64,000 nucleotides of DNA from an uncultured bacterium (GTDB taxonomy: Bacteria; Verrucomicrobiota; Lentisphaeria; Victivallales; UBA1829): the NCBI GenBank assembly GCA_900548385.1, contig URKJ01000001.1:1-64000 (forward strand), read 5' to 3'. Positions 1 to 8,035 of this stretch are shown piece by piece; position 1 is the first letter of the stretch, and each line of letters starts with the position of its first letter. The notes beneath the pieces were generated by a model. That model did not search any database. It saw only the letters and a list, made by a program, of their open reading frames with translations, and was not told the DNA's origin. The position numbers were made by a program, and so were the translations under genes.

Positions 1-48
1 CGAGATGTAGCTCCGTCTCGTGGGCTCGGAGATGTGTATAAGAGACAG
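1..48 (+). other. Illumina Nextera i7 adapter (sequencing artefact)
   Basis: Bases 15-48 equal the Nextera transposase read-2 adapter, ending in the mosaic end TGTATAAGAGACAG. Bases 1-6 (CGAGAT) match the end of the P7 primer and bases 7-14 (GTAGCTCC) occupy the 8-base i7 index position; as I recall this is the reverse complement of index N718. The order P7 end, index, adapter is exact library structure and not genomic DNA. Genomic sequence starts at base 49. Confidence 0.98.
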
Positions 49-49
49 G

Positions 50-508
50 CTTTCGCAGATCGAAGCGGATAAAGTGAATCCGACCATTGCGACGCTCTGG
101 AAGATTGCGCACGCTCTGCATGTGGATTTGGAGTCGCTGATTTCCGGCGGGAACAAACGGAAAAAACGGTTCGAGGTGATCCGGAAAGAGATGATCGTTT
201 CGCTGGCGACCGACCGTGCCGGGACCCGGTTCGATGTGCTTTCGCCCGCTTCGATGGCGGAAGATCTGGAGCTTTACCGGATGACGATGGAGCCCGGCTG
301 TCTTCACTCTTCCCAGCCTCATGCAAAGGGGACGGAGGAGTATGTGAACGTGCTGGACGGCAGAGTGCGGATCACCGCGGGGGAAAGTTCCGCCGTTCTG
401 GAAAAAGGCGATTTCCTGATCGTTCAGACCGATGTTGAACATGCGATCGAAAATCTTTCGGATTCCCGGGCGGAACTGTTCATGGTCGTCCGCTTCCGCA
501 AAGCATAA
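50..508 (+). CDS. XRE-family regulator with cupin sensor domain, 5' truncated
   Basis: The surviving 152 residues start inside a helix-turn-helix of the XRE/HTH_3 type (QIEADKVNPTIATLWKIAHAL), which would lie near residues 30-60 of a complete protein. A linker and a cupin_2 barrel follow; the cupin shows H-x-K-G-T-E-E-Y and G-D-x-x-x-x-x-x-D-x-x-H-A. XRE-cupin proteins are cytoplasmic repressors or activators that sense a small ligand. The 5' end is lost at the contig edge. The open frame continues upstream through the adapter, so an apparent start at base 20 is false. The stop at 506-508 touches an ATG at 508, but the next gene more likely begins at 598. Confidence 0.85.
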   Translation, partial: LSQIEADKVNPTIATLWKIAHALHVDLESLISGGNKRKKRFEVIRKEMIVSLATDRAGTRFDVLSPASMAEDLELYRMTMEPGCLHSSQPHAKGTEEYVNVLDGRVRITAGESSAVLEKGDFLIVQTDVEHAIENLSDSRAELFMVVRFRKA

Positions 509-538
509 TGTTTCAACGGGATTTTTCCGGAAGGGTTC

Positions 539-566
539 TTGATTCTTTGCATACAGACTTTATATT
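539..566 (+). promoter_or_regulatory. Sigma70-type promoter of murC
   Basis: TTGATT at 539-544, a 16-base spacer and TATATT at 561-566. It lies just upstream of the preferred murC start (598) and downstream of the alternative start at 508, which argues for 598. Confidence 0.55.
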
Positions 567-597
567 TCCGGAAAAACGATACAGCAGAGGATTCGAC

Positions 598-1896
598 ATG
601 CAATTTGATTTACGCGATTTCAGGTCCCGCGGGGGACGTGTTCATTTCATCGGTTGTGCGGGGGCGGGGACCCGTCCTCTGGCGGCGATTTTCCGGGAGC
701 TCGGCTTCTCCTGTTCCGGATCGGATCTGCTGCCGGTCCGGATTGACGGCGTGACGACGTTTCAGGGACATTCCGCTTCTAACCTTCCGCCGGAGAGTTC
801 GCCGCTGCTCGTTGTTCATACATCGGCGGCGGCTCCCGATAATCCGGAACTGGCGGAAGCACGGAGACGCGGCGCGGCGGTCATGCGGCGGGGCGAGGCG
901 CTGGCGCATCTGGGGACTCTGTTTGAACATACGGTTGCCGTTGCCGGATCGCACGGGAAAACGTCGGTTTCCGCAATGATCGCACACACTTTTCTGGAGC
1001 TTGGCGAAGAACCGGGATTTCTGATCGGCGGAACCGTTTCCGGCTGGGATTCCGCCGGTTGTGCAGGAAGCGGAAGACTGTTTGTAACGGAAGTCGATGA
1101 GAGCGATTCTACGAATGCGCTGTTCCGTGCCGGAACCGCCGTCGTGACCAACATTGAGGACGATCACAGCTGGAGTGTCGGCGGAGCGGAGAATCTGTAC
1201 CGCAGCTTTGTCGAATTCGCGGAAAAATCATCGAACCTGATTTACGTCGGGGGCAGGGAGACGGACCGTCTGCTTGCTCCGCTTCCGGTTGCTTCCGAAC
1301 GGCTTTCCCGGACTCTTCCCGGCTGGGCTTTTCCCGCGCACTGGGGCGGTTTTCAGCGTCTGAATGCCGTTACCGCGTTTGCCGCCGTCCGGTCTGCGAC
1401 CGGACGGCCGGAGGAGGAGATACGCCGTGCCCTGTTCCGTTTTCCCGGAGTCGAGCGGCGCATGTCCCTGCGTTTTGACAACGACCGTTTCCGTATTGTG
1501 GAAGATTATGCGCATCATCCGACGGAGCTCCGTGCATCGCTTGCGGCTCTCCGGGAAACGAACCCGGATTGTCGCCTGGTTGTTGTGTTCCAGCCGCACC
1601 GTTATGCCCGTTTGAAACGGTATCTGGCGGAATTCGCGGCGCTTTTGCGGGAGGTGGAAGGTCCCGTTTTTCTGCCGCCGGTCTTTGCCGCGTGGACGGA
1701 CCGTTCGGATGTGGATTCCGCGACTCTGGCGGAGGCGGTCGGAGCAAATGCGCATCCGCTTTCCGGCAGCTGGGAGCGGATGGCGTGTGCGGTGACGGAA
1801 GCGGTGCGTGCCGGCGACTTGATCGCCGTGATCGGAGCCGGCGATGTGAAAGAGATCATTCCGCTGCTTGCCGCCCGCCTGAGCGTTCAGTCCTGA
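598..1896 (+). CDS. murC: UDP-N-acetylmuramate--L-alanine ligase (MurC-type Mur ligase)
   Basis: Mur ligases of this class add L-alanine to UDP-MurNAc in the cytoplasm using ATP, the first peptide step of peptidoglycan synthesis. Visible here are the N-terminal Rossmann motif (HFIGCAGAG), the P-loop GSHGKTS at residues 117-123, a central NIEDDH, and the C-terminal D-Y-A-H-H-P-T-E near residue 303, all in MurC order. The length of 432 residues is slightly short for the family. The N-terminal glycine loop is degenerate compared with the usual GIGGIGM, so a related ligase such as Mpl or a second MurC paralogue is possible. I chose ATG 598 because of AGAGGA just upstream and the promoter at 539-566; a frame-compatible ATG at 508 overlaps the previous stop. 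Confidence 0.8.
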   Translation: MQFDLRDFRSRGGRVHFIGCAGAGTRPLAAIFRELGFSCSGSDLLPVRIDGVTTFQGHSASNLPPESSPLLVVHTSAAAPDNPELAEARRRGAAVMRRGEALAHLGTLFEHTVAVAGSHGKTSVSAMIAHTFLELGEEPGFLIGGTVSGWDSAGCAGSGRLFVTEVDESDSTNALFRAGTAVVTNIEDDHSWSVGGAENLYRSFVEFAEKSSNLIYVGGRETDRLLAPLPVASERLSRTLPGWAFPAHWGGFQRLNAVTAFAAVRSATGRPEEEIRRALFRFPGVERRMSLRFDNDRFRIVEDYAHHPTELRASLAALRETNPDCRLVVVFQPHRYARLKRYLAEFAALLREVEGPVFLPPVFAAWTDRSDVDSATLAEAVGANAHPLSGSWERMACAVTEAVRAGDLIAVIGAGDVKEIIPLLAARLSVQS

Positions 1897-2645
1897 CGGT
1901 GCAGGTTCATGCGGTCCCGGTATGGCGTGACGCCGTACCGTTTTTTATAGAGACGGATGAAGTAATTGCTGTTTTCAAATCCGCTTTGTGCGGCGGCTTC
2001 CGCGATGTTGAAATAAGGATTGCGGAGCAGGACCCGCGCCCGTTCGAGCCGCAGATTCTGCAGGTAATGCCGGGGCGGAACTTTGCAGAAATCCTGAAAC
2101 AGACGCCGCAGAAAACTGGGACAGACTCCCGCTTCCCGTGCGGCGTCGGCAACGGTGACCGGCTCCGTGAAATGCTCCTGAAAATAACGGAGCGCGATGC
2201 GGAGTCCCGGATGAAGTTGCCCGGACGGTTCCGTCTGAGCATTGAGTCTCTGGAGCATGGAACAGAGCAGAGCGGGGGCTCCGGTAAAATCCTCGCGGTC
2301 GGTCATGCGCTTCAGCTCCAGAAACGTTCGCCGTACCCAACCGAGACCGGATACGTCCATACTCCGCCAGGTTTGCGGAAACAGTTCGGGGCTTGCCTGA
2401 AACACGCAGAAAAGATTGCGTTCTCCCGGTTCGTTGAGCTGATTGTGGCGGAGTCCCGGCGGAATGATGATCAGAATGCCGGGTCTGCCCTCCAGCGTGC
2501 CGAGAGAACTTTCCACCCGGCAGCGTCCGCGGACGATCAGCAGCATTTCGCAGCCGCCATGCTGGTGGAACGGCACGGGAGTCTCCGTGGCGCAATGCCG
2601 GTGCGCATAGGAAAAATACGGAAGAGAGATGGCGCTTCCGCTCAT
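1887..2645 (-). CDS. AraC-family transcriptional regulator
   Basis: This 252-residue protein has an N-terminal cupin-like sensor (P-V-P-F-H-Q-H-G-G-C-E) and a C-terminal double helix-turn-helix of the AraC/XylS type, ending in F-x-N-x-N-Y-F-I-R-L-Y-K-K-R-Y-G-V-T-P. Such regulators bind sugars or related effectors. The ATG at 2645 overlaps the nucleoside hydrolase stop (ATGA), so the two genes are translationally coupled. An upstream in-frame start at 2705 would run into the hydrolase and is less likely. The 3' end overlaps the end of convergent murC by ten bases. Confidence 0.88.
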   Translation of the reverse strand: MSGSAISLPYFSYAHRHCATETPVPFHQHGGCEMLLIVRGRCRVESSLGTLEGRPGILIIIPPGLRHNQLNEPGERNLFCVFQASPELFPQTWRSMDVSGLGWVRRTFLELKRMTDREDFTGAPALLCSMLQRLNAQTEPSGQLHPGLRIALRYFQEHFTEPVTVADAAREAGVCPSFLRRLFQDFCKVPPRHYLQNLRLERARVLLRNPYFNIAEAAAQSGFENSNYFIRLYKKRYGVTPYRDRMNLHRQD

Positions 2646-3544
2646 TTCGGCGATCCTGTGAGGATGCGGACCAGCTCCTGCCTGTAGGCGTTTACATCGC
2701 TCCATCCCATTGCGACGCGAACCGTTCTGCCGTCGGCGGATGTGCGCAGAGTTCCGGTGTCGTCCACGGTCAGATTCATGTTCTCGAATTCAACATACCG
2801 GTCGGTTTCCGCAAGATGAACCGCCACGGTATCGTAAAGGATGCTGCTTTCCGTTTTTCATTCGTCGGGACGTCCATAGAATTCCTGCCAGACGCGATAG
2901 CTGTCGATGATCGTCTGCGGGATTTTTGACGTGGAATTCCGCACCTGCTGATAGAGTTCGCCGTCAAGGATCATATTGCCGCAATGGTCCAGCGGAGTGA
3001 TGGTGAACTCTTTCCAGTCGGCGGAAAAAACTGTTTTTGATGCGGGAATGTCGATTTTGACATTGTATTCCGCAATCGTTCCCGGCCGGTCCCGGAAATT
3101 TTTGCGGATGGAGCCCGCCATTGCGACGAGACGGCATTTCTTTACAAGATCGGGACGCTTCCGGCAGATTTCCGCGAGGTTGGTCGTTGGACCGATGGCG
3201 ATGACCGTCATTTCGTCGACCGCTTCGATCCGGCGGATCGCTTCCCCGACACCGTCGGTTACGATCGTGCCGTGATATTCTTCGGGATTCCAGCCTCCGA
3301 GCCATGCGTGCAGGCTTTCCGGTACATCCTGATCCGGACGCGGAATTCCGATTCCGACGGGAATATGGGACGCTCCGGCGTCGCTCAGGAATTTTGCCGC
3401 GACGGCGGCGCGGTACGCGGTGTCGCCGGATGCGGAAAGTACGAGTTCGGGGATGAGACCGGGCATGTTCAGAAGCATTCCGAGCGCCCAGCAGTCGTCG
3501 ATGTCACCGCCGATGTCGGTATCGAGGATAATATGTTTCTGCAT
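2642..3544 (-). pseudogene. Nucleoside hydrolase interrupted by one in-frame TGA
   Basis: The start MQKHIILDTDIGGDIDD is the aspartate-rich calcium and ribose site of the inosine/uridine-preferring nucleoside hydrolase family, which splits nucleosides into base and ribose. A strong AAAGGAG precedes ATG 3544. After 228 codons there is a single TGA at 2858-2860. The same frame then continues for 71 sense codons, with the expected C-terminal helix (ILYDTVAVHLAETD), to a stop at 2642. The full 300-codon length is normal for the family, and the second stop forms an ATGA overlap with the AraC gene. So this is one gene with a nonsense codon and not a frameshift. It may be an inactive allele, a sequencing error or, less likely, a read-through codon. 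Confidence 0.8.
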
Positions 3545-3566
3545 GAAAACTCCTTTCGTTTTCGGT

Positions 3567-3595
3567 ATTATATCCTGTTCCGGCACGGAATGCAA
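3567..3595 (-). promoter_or_regulatory. Promoter of the nucleoside hydrolase-AraC operon
   Basis: Read on the minus strand: TTGCAT (3595-3590), a 17-base spacer and TATAAT (3572-3567), about 22 bases above the hydrolase ATG. No gene covers 3545-3773; apart from this promoter the stretch is AT-rich and shows nothing else clear. Confidence 0.65.
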
Positions 3596-3773
3596 TGCCC
3601 GGTTTGTTCAGAAATGGAGAATAAAACAGCACAAAACGCCACAGAGTCCGTTTTTCGGGGAAAACGGCGATTTTATCAAAAAATCCAGTTTATTCGCGGT
3701 TTTCTCCATTTAAATTCCGGAAACGGGGTTTATATTAACAAATCTGCAAAATTATGTAAGGATAAAACAGAAA

Positions 3774-4850
3774 ATGGGTATGAATCCTGTCAGAGTCGGA
3801 CTGTGGGGTATCGGAAGAGCCGGGCATAATATGCATTGTTCGGAAATAGATCAGTATCCCGATCGTTTTCAGATCGTCGCCGCGTGTGACATTGATGAAT
3901 CCAGAGTCAACAACCTTGTGGAGCGCTATCACTGTGCGGGTTATACCAGCGGCGCGGAATTCCTGAACGACCCGAACGTGGAACTGGTGGCGGTTGCCGT
4001 CCGTTCGACCGAACATGTCGACTATGCGCTCAAAGCGCTGAAAGCCGGAAAGATCGTATTCCTTGAAAAGCCGTTTGCGCTCACGCCCGACGGCATGAAG
4101 CTGCTGGAGCAGGCGGTGCGCGACTATCCCGGAAAACTCTATTTCCGTCACAACCGCCGTTTTGAAGCGGCGTTCAATCATATCCGCGAGATCATCGCAA
4201 GCGGTATTCTCGGCGATGTTTATGAGATCAAACTGCGCCGTCACAACTACCAGAGCCGTGAAGACTGGCAGACCATTCTTTCCTGCGGCGGCGGGCAGAT
4301 CAACAACTGGGGGCCGCATTTGATTGACCACTCTCTGCGCCTGCTGGAATCCCCGGTCGAGTCCATTTGGAGCGACCTTAAACATGTTTCCTCCAAAGGC
4401 GACGCGGACGATCATATCAAGATTCTGTTCCGTGGAGAAAACGGACGCATTGTCGACCTTGAGATTTCCAACTGCATTCTGCTGCCCTCCGATGTTTATT
4501 CCGTGTACGGTACGCGTGGAACGCTGGTCAGTCACGATGAATCGGATCTTCATATGAAATATCTGGATCCCGCCATGAAACTGCCGGAAACGCATTCGAG
4601 TCCGGGCACTCCCCCCTGGACCGGCGGGTATGGCGACGCGGACAAATGGCCGTGGATCGAAAAGACGATCAAGGTGGAGCCGTCCAACGGGTATAAGATG
4701 ACGGAGATTTATCGTTATCTGTACGATGCGATCCGTGACGGTGTCCCGTTCCCCGTGAAACCGGAAGAAGCGTTCGCCGTGATCAAGGCGACGGCGGAGA
4801 TCAAGAAGCAGAATCCGCAGTTTACCGTTCAGCCGGATCTGTTCGAGTGA
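3774..4850 (+). CDS. Gfo/Idh/MocA-family NAD(P)-dependent oxidoreductase
   Basis: This 358-residue cytoplasmic protein starts with a Rossmann NAD(P) motif (G-L-W-G-I-G-R-A-G-H, residues 8-17) and carries the family signature E-K-P-F near residue 97. The C-terminal half has the usual GFO_IDH_MocA_C sheet, with R-R-H-N-Y in place of the canonical lysine-containing motif. The family oxidises or reduces sugars, inositols and amino sugars; the substrate cannot be read from sequence. It sits alone between a divergent nucleoside hydrolase operon and a terminator. An ATG two codons downstream (3780) is an equally usable start. Confidence 0.88.
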   Translation: MGMNPVRVGLWGIGRAGHNMHCSEIDQYPDRFQIVAACDIDESRVNNLVERYHCAGYTSGAEFLNDPNVELVAVAVRSTEHVDYALKALKAGKIVFLEKPFALTPDGMKLLEQAVRDYPGKLYFRHNRRFEAAFNHIREIIASGILGDVYEIKLRRHNYQSREDWQTILSCGGGQINNWGPHLIDHSLRLLESPVESIWSDLKHVSSKGDADDHIKILFRGENGRIVDLEISNCILLPSDVYSVYGTRGTLVSHDESDLHMKYLDPAMKLPETHSSPGTPPWTGGYGDADKWPWIEKTIKVEPSNGYKMTEIYRYLYDAIRDGVPFPVKPEEAFAVIKATAEIKKQNPQFTVQPDLFE

Positions 4851-4881
4851 CCTGATCCTCTGAATTATCGGATTTATATTG

Positions 4882-4917
4882 CGTCCCCTGCCGGATTTCC
4901 GCGGGGGACGTTTTTTT
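4882..4917 (+). terminator. Rho-independent terminator after the Gfo/Idh gene
   Basis: CGTCCCC (4882-4888) pairs with GGGGACG (4904-4910), followed by seven T residues. Confidence 0.85.
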
Positions 4918-4956
4918 ATGATTCCGGACCGTTGGGATTCCGGGTTTTGCCGGAGA

Positions 4957-5937
4957 TCAGTTCAGTTTGAAGTCGCGGTTGCTTTTCCAGGAACAGTGGG
5001 CGCAGAGCGGATTGCGCCCGGCGACGATTCCGCGGCGGTACCGGTCGGCTTTTTCGCTGAGGAACAAGTCCTGCAGAGGTGTGTCAAGCACGTTTCCCGC
5101 ATCGAATCCATAGAAATCCGTACAGAACAGAACGCGTCCATCGTATTTGATGTGGACGCGGCGGAACGGCGCCAGACAGTGTTCCCCGCCGCCGTGAGGA
5201 TTGATGAAGACCGGACACGGATACTCTCCGGCGGCTGCCCGGCGGCGGACTTCCGCAAGGGCGTTTTCCAGTTTGCGGCGGTAGTCGGAGTCGTCTTCCC
5301 GGTGCCAGACTTCGATCGTCGGGTCGTCGCTTTGAAATTCGGAGCGGAGCCAGTCGCGGTAAGCGTTGATCTCCGCGCGGGTGAAGTACATCAACCGCTG
5401 AAGATGGATGAGGTCGGGTCCGAGCGCACCGAGAACCCGCGGGAGTTCCGGTGCGGAGTCCACATTTTCATCGGCAAGTGTTGAAAGAAAGATCAGCCGT
5501 CCGGAACGTTTCTTCAGCAGTCCGATATTGGCTTTCACCCGTTCAAAAACCCCGTTTCCGCGGATCCGGTTGTGGTAAGGCGCATCGCCGTCGAGTGAGA
5601 TGTAAATCGCTTTGAAGCAGCGGTTCAGCAATTCCGCGTGACGGTCGATCAACGTGCCGTTGGTGATTACTCCGAGCTCAAAACCGGATTCGTGAAGATG
5701 ACGCGCCAATGGATCGAACTGCTCATAAAGGAGCGGTTCGCCGCCCCACAGGATGATTTGCGGTTTCGGGTCGGACGCGCGAAGCGACTCCGCGATCTCC
5801 ATCCATTTTTCCGGCGGAAGTTCCCGGCTTCTGCTGCGGTCGTCGAACATGCCGTTCTGCTGCCCGCAGAATATGCAGCGCAGATTGCAGCGCCCGGTGA
5901 GCTGAAAATGAATGGAGGTGATTTGAGGAGTCGGCAT
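4957..5937 (-). CDS. Radical SAM protein with SPASM-type C-terminus
   Basis: Residues 17-24 read C-N-L-R-C-I-F-C, the CxxxCxxC site that binds the radical-generating 4Fe-4S cluster. The core continues with W-G-G-E-P-L. The last 80 residues hold a SPASM-like cysteine set (H-C-L-A-P-F, V-L-F-C-T-D, C-A-H-C), which usually holds auxiliary clusters. Such proteins modify peptides, mature sulfatases or act on small molecules; no substrate peptide or sulfatase lies next to it. It is 326 residues long and lies downstream of the GH78-like gene on the same strand, separated by a short region with a direct repeat. Confidence 0.87.
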   Translation of the reverse strand: MPTPQITSIHFQLTGRCNLRCIFCGQQNGMFDDRSRSRELPPEKWMEIAESLRASDPKPQIILWGGEPLLYEQFDPLARHLHESGFELGVITNGTLIDRHAELLNRCFKAIYISLDGDAPYHNRIRGNGVFERVKANIGLLKKRSGRLIFLSTLADENVDSAPELPRVLGALGPDLIHLQRLMYFTRAEINAYRDWLRSEFQSDDPTIEVWHREDDSDYRRKLENALAEVRRRAAAGEYPCPVFINPHGGGEHCLAPFRRVHIKYDGRVLFCTDFYGFDAGNVLDTPLQDLFLSEKADRYRRGIVAGRNPLCAHCSWKSNRDFKLN

Positions 5938-5949
5938 GATGTCCTGTCT

Positions 5950-5981
5950 CGTTTTCCGGATAATGTAATCCGTTTTCCGGA
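5950..5981. repeat. Direct repeat upstream of the radical SAM gene
   Basis: The 11-mer CGTTTTCCGGA occurs at 5950-5960 and again at 5971-5981, a 21-base period (two helical turns), right before the radical SAM start. The second copy contains the palindrome TTTCCGGAAA. This looks like a regulator binding site. Confidence 0.5.
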
Positions 5982-5985
5982 AATT

Positions 5986-7983
5986 TCAATCAATCCGGAC
6001 GGCTCCTGCCGGAATTTCCTGATGAAGTTGTCCGTTTTCCATCCACAGACGGATTTCTCCGAGCGGCGTCGGTACCGTTGCCGCATCGCCGTCCCGGAGC
6101 AGAGGCGAGGGGGCGACGCGGAAAGTCCGCCAGCCGTCCGAAGCCGGTTCACAGCCGAAGAGCAGGATCGGCAGGAGCGCCGCGGGGCCTGCGCTCCAGG
6201 CATGACACAGACTCAGCCCGTAAGGACGGTTGTAGAACGCATAGATGCTGTTGCCCGTGAGTGATTCGTCATAGGCTTCAAAAAATGTGGTTGCACCGAG
6301 TTTGAGCATTCCGCCCCAGATACGGCGGATCGTCGCCAGCGCCGCGTCGTGACAGCCGGTCCGGATCATCGCCAGAATTTCCAAAGCCTCCTGATAGGGG
6401 GTGCCGACCGGCGGGAGTGTCGGGCTGCAAAGCCGCCGCATGACCGCTTGCGCCTCCTGTCCCGTGATCAGTCCGGAGAGTACCGCATAGTAGTTCGCGT
6501 GACGGTAAAAGCCGCAGGACGGGTTATCCGTATTGGCGCGGAAGAGTCCGGCTGCCGGATCGAATGCCCGGTTCAGCAGCTCCTGTTTCAGCTGTTCCGC
6601 TTTATTCCGGCAGCGTCCGGCAAGGAGTGGATCGTTCATACGGTCCGCGAGAGCGGCGGCTGAATTCAGCGCCCAGAAGAAATGGATTTGAAGCGTGGTC
6701 TGTTTTTCCGCATTGCTCCATTCCCGTTCCGGTGCGTGCTGACTGCGGACCCAGTCAACAAAGAGCCAGTCCGCCGGATAGTCGCGGCAAGGCAGAAAGC
6801 CGTTTCCCGCCTGTTCCAGAAGCACAAGAACCATATCGGTAATTTCCGCATACTGCCGTTTGAGAAATGCCGGATCGGAGAAATAGCGCTGATACAGATC
6901 ATGCGCGATCAGCAGCCAGAGTGAATAGTCGACAATTCCGTTGACATGCGTCTTCCGGATTCCTGCGCGTCCGAGAACGGTCAGAGTTTTCCGTACCGGT
7001 TCGGGATCCGCGAATGAGTAGGCGTTGGCGAGAAGAGAAAGCGCAAGGTCGCCCGCCCACGGCAGCCGGTCCCGTTTGATGCCGTCGATGAGAAAATGGC
7101 GCATACAGAGACGCAGAGTATAAGCGGAGCTCATCCAGATGCGCGAGAGTTCGGGATCGGAGGCGAAAGCCCCGGTGTAGCGGACAGGAGTGAATTCCGC
7201 ATCGCACTCCACGCGGACCGGGTTTTCCGCTTCCGCGCGCAGATAACGGAATGCCAGCGGATCGGGCGTTTCCCACACGCCGCTGCGGATTTCGTTCAGC
7301 TCAAGCGTCTGTTCACTGAGAACCGGATCGGTGTTTTCCAGTTCAAATTTGGATTCGCCGAACCCGAATACCGGTTTCTTGCGGGAGAAAATGCGGACCC
7401 TGGACAGCAGTTCGCATCCAGCATCGTAGCGTCCAGGCGCATATTCCGCCGGGTTCAGACGGAGAACCGGAAAGCGGTCTCCGAACGGATTCCCGCCGGG
7501 ACACGCCGCTTCGTAATGTTCACCGTCGATTGATGCCTCCCAGCCGGAAACCGGATCGGGGAGAATCGAGGGAAGCATACTCTCCACCGCATTGACACAG
7601 ACGTGCAGAAGCAGGATTCCGGGGGTGTTCAGCTCAAAGAAAAACCGGTCGTTCTCCTGTCGTTCCGCAATGAGTTCTCCGCCGTTGAACGAGGCGGAAA
7701 GCGTTCCGTTGACCCGGAGGGAGAACGGACCGGGCTCCATGACCCGGCGAAAATGAACGCTTGAGACCGGTGTGTGAAACGTGCCGGGATAACCGACTTT
7801 CAGTTTGAGGCGTTCGCAGGCTTTCCGCATCTGCCGGAGCAGGAAACATTCGTATTCGGCGCGCGGATAGAGCCAGCCTTCCGGATTGATGGTTCCCGGT
7901 GCGGACTGGAAGACCGAGTAGGCAGGATCGAATACCGCGTGTGCGGAATTTCTGTGTGCGACGCTCAACTGAAACAGATTCAT
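5986..7983 (-). CDS. GH78-like alpha-L-rhamnosidase (six-hairpin glycosidase)
   Basis: The 665-residue protein has an N-terminal beta-rich half and a C-terminal alpha/alpha barrel. The motif DGIKRDRLPWAGD begins at residue 300 and is the family's substrate and catalytic loop, with acidic residues that act in inverting rhamnosidases. A final small beta domain (residues about 615-665) is also typical. There is no signal peptide, so it would act on imported oligosaccharides in the cytoplasm. The start ATG 7983 follows CAGGAG. The gene has its own promoter, and the radical SAM gene lies downstream. Related families annotated only as rhamnosidase-related are possible. Confidence 0.78.
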   Translation of the reverse strand: MNLFQLSVAHRNSAHAVFDPAYSVFQSAPGTINPEGWLYPRAEYECFLLRQMRKACERLKLKVGYPGTFHTPVSSVHFRRVMEPGPFSLRVNGTLSASFNGGELIAERQENDRFFFELNTPGILLLHVCVNAVESMLPSILPDPVSGWEASIDGEHYEAACPGGNPFGDRFPVLRLNPAEYAPGRYDAGCELLSRVRIFSRKKPVFGFGESKFELENTDPVLSEQTLELNEIRSGVWETPDPLAFRYLRAEAENPVRVECDAEFTPVRYTGAFASDPELSRIWMSSAYTLRLCMRHFLIDGIKRDRLPWAGDLALSLLANAYSFADPEPVRKTLTVLGRAGIRKTHVNGIVDYSLWLLIAHDLYQRYFSDPAFLKRQYAEITDMVLVLLEQAGNGFLPCRDYPADWLFVDWVRSQHAPEREWSNAEKQTTLQIHFFWALNSAAALADRMNDPLLAGRCRNKAEQLKQELLNRAFDPAAGLFRANTDNPSCGFYRHANYYAVLSGLITGQEAQAVMRRLCSPTLPPVGTPYQEALEILAMIRTGCHDAALATIRRIWGGMLKLGATTFFEAYDESLTGNSIYAFYNRPYGLSLCHAWSAGPAALLPILLFGCEPASDGWRTFRVAPSPLLRDGDAATVPTPLGEIRLWMENGQLHQEIPAGAVRID

Positions 7984-8006
7984 GATGGTCTCCTGATGAT
8001 TGAATC

Positions 8007-8035
8007 AATATAGCGTGGTCCCGGAAGAAAATCAA
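8007..8035 (-). promoter_or_regulatory. Promoter of the GH78-like gene
   Basis: On the minus strand: TTGATT (8035-8030), 17 bases, TATATT (8012-8007), 23 bases above the ATG. The -35 box overlaps the esterase stop codon. Confidence 0.65.

Noticed and set aside
20..49. N-terminal peptide MGSEMCIRDR of the first open frame
   Set aside because: It is translated from the Nextera adapter and is not part of the protein.
508..597. Extra 30-residue N-terminus for the MurC-type protein
   Set aside because: It lacks similarity to the family start, and a promoter at 539-566 and AGAGGA before 598 favour the shorter form, although the TAATG overlap at 508 is noted.
2858..2860. Selenocysteine codon in the nucleoside hydrolase
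   Set aside because: There is no convincing hairpin right after the TGA and the family is not known for selenocysteine; kept only as a remote option.
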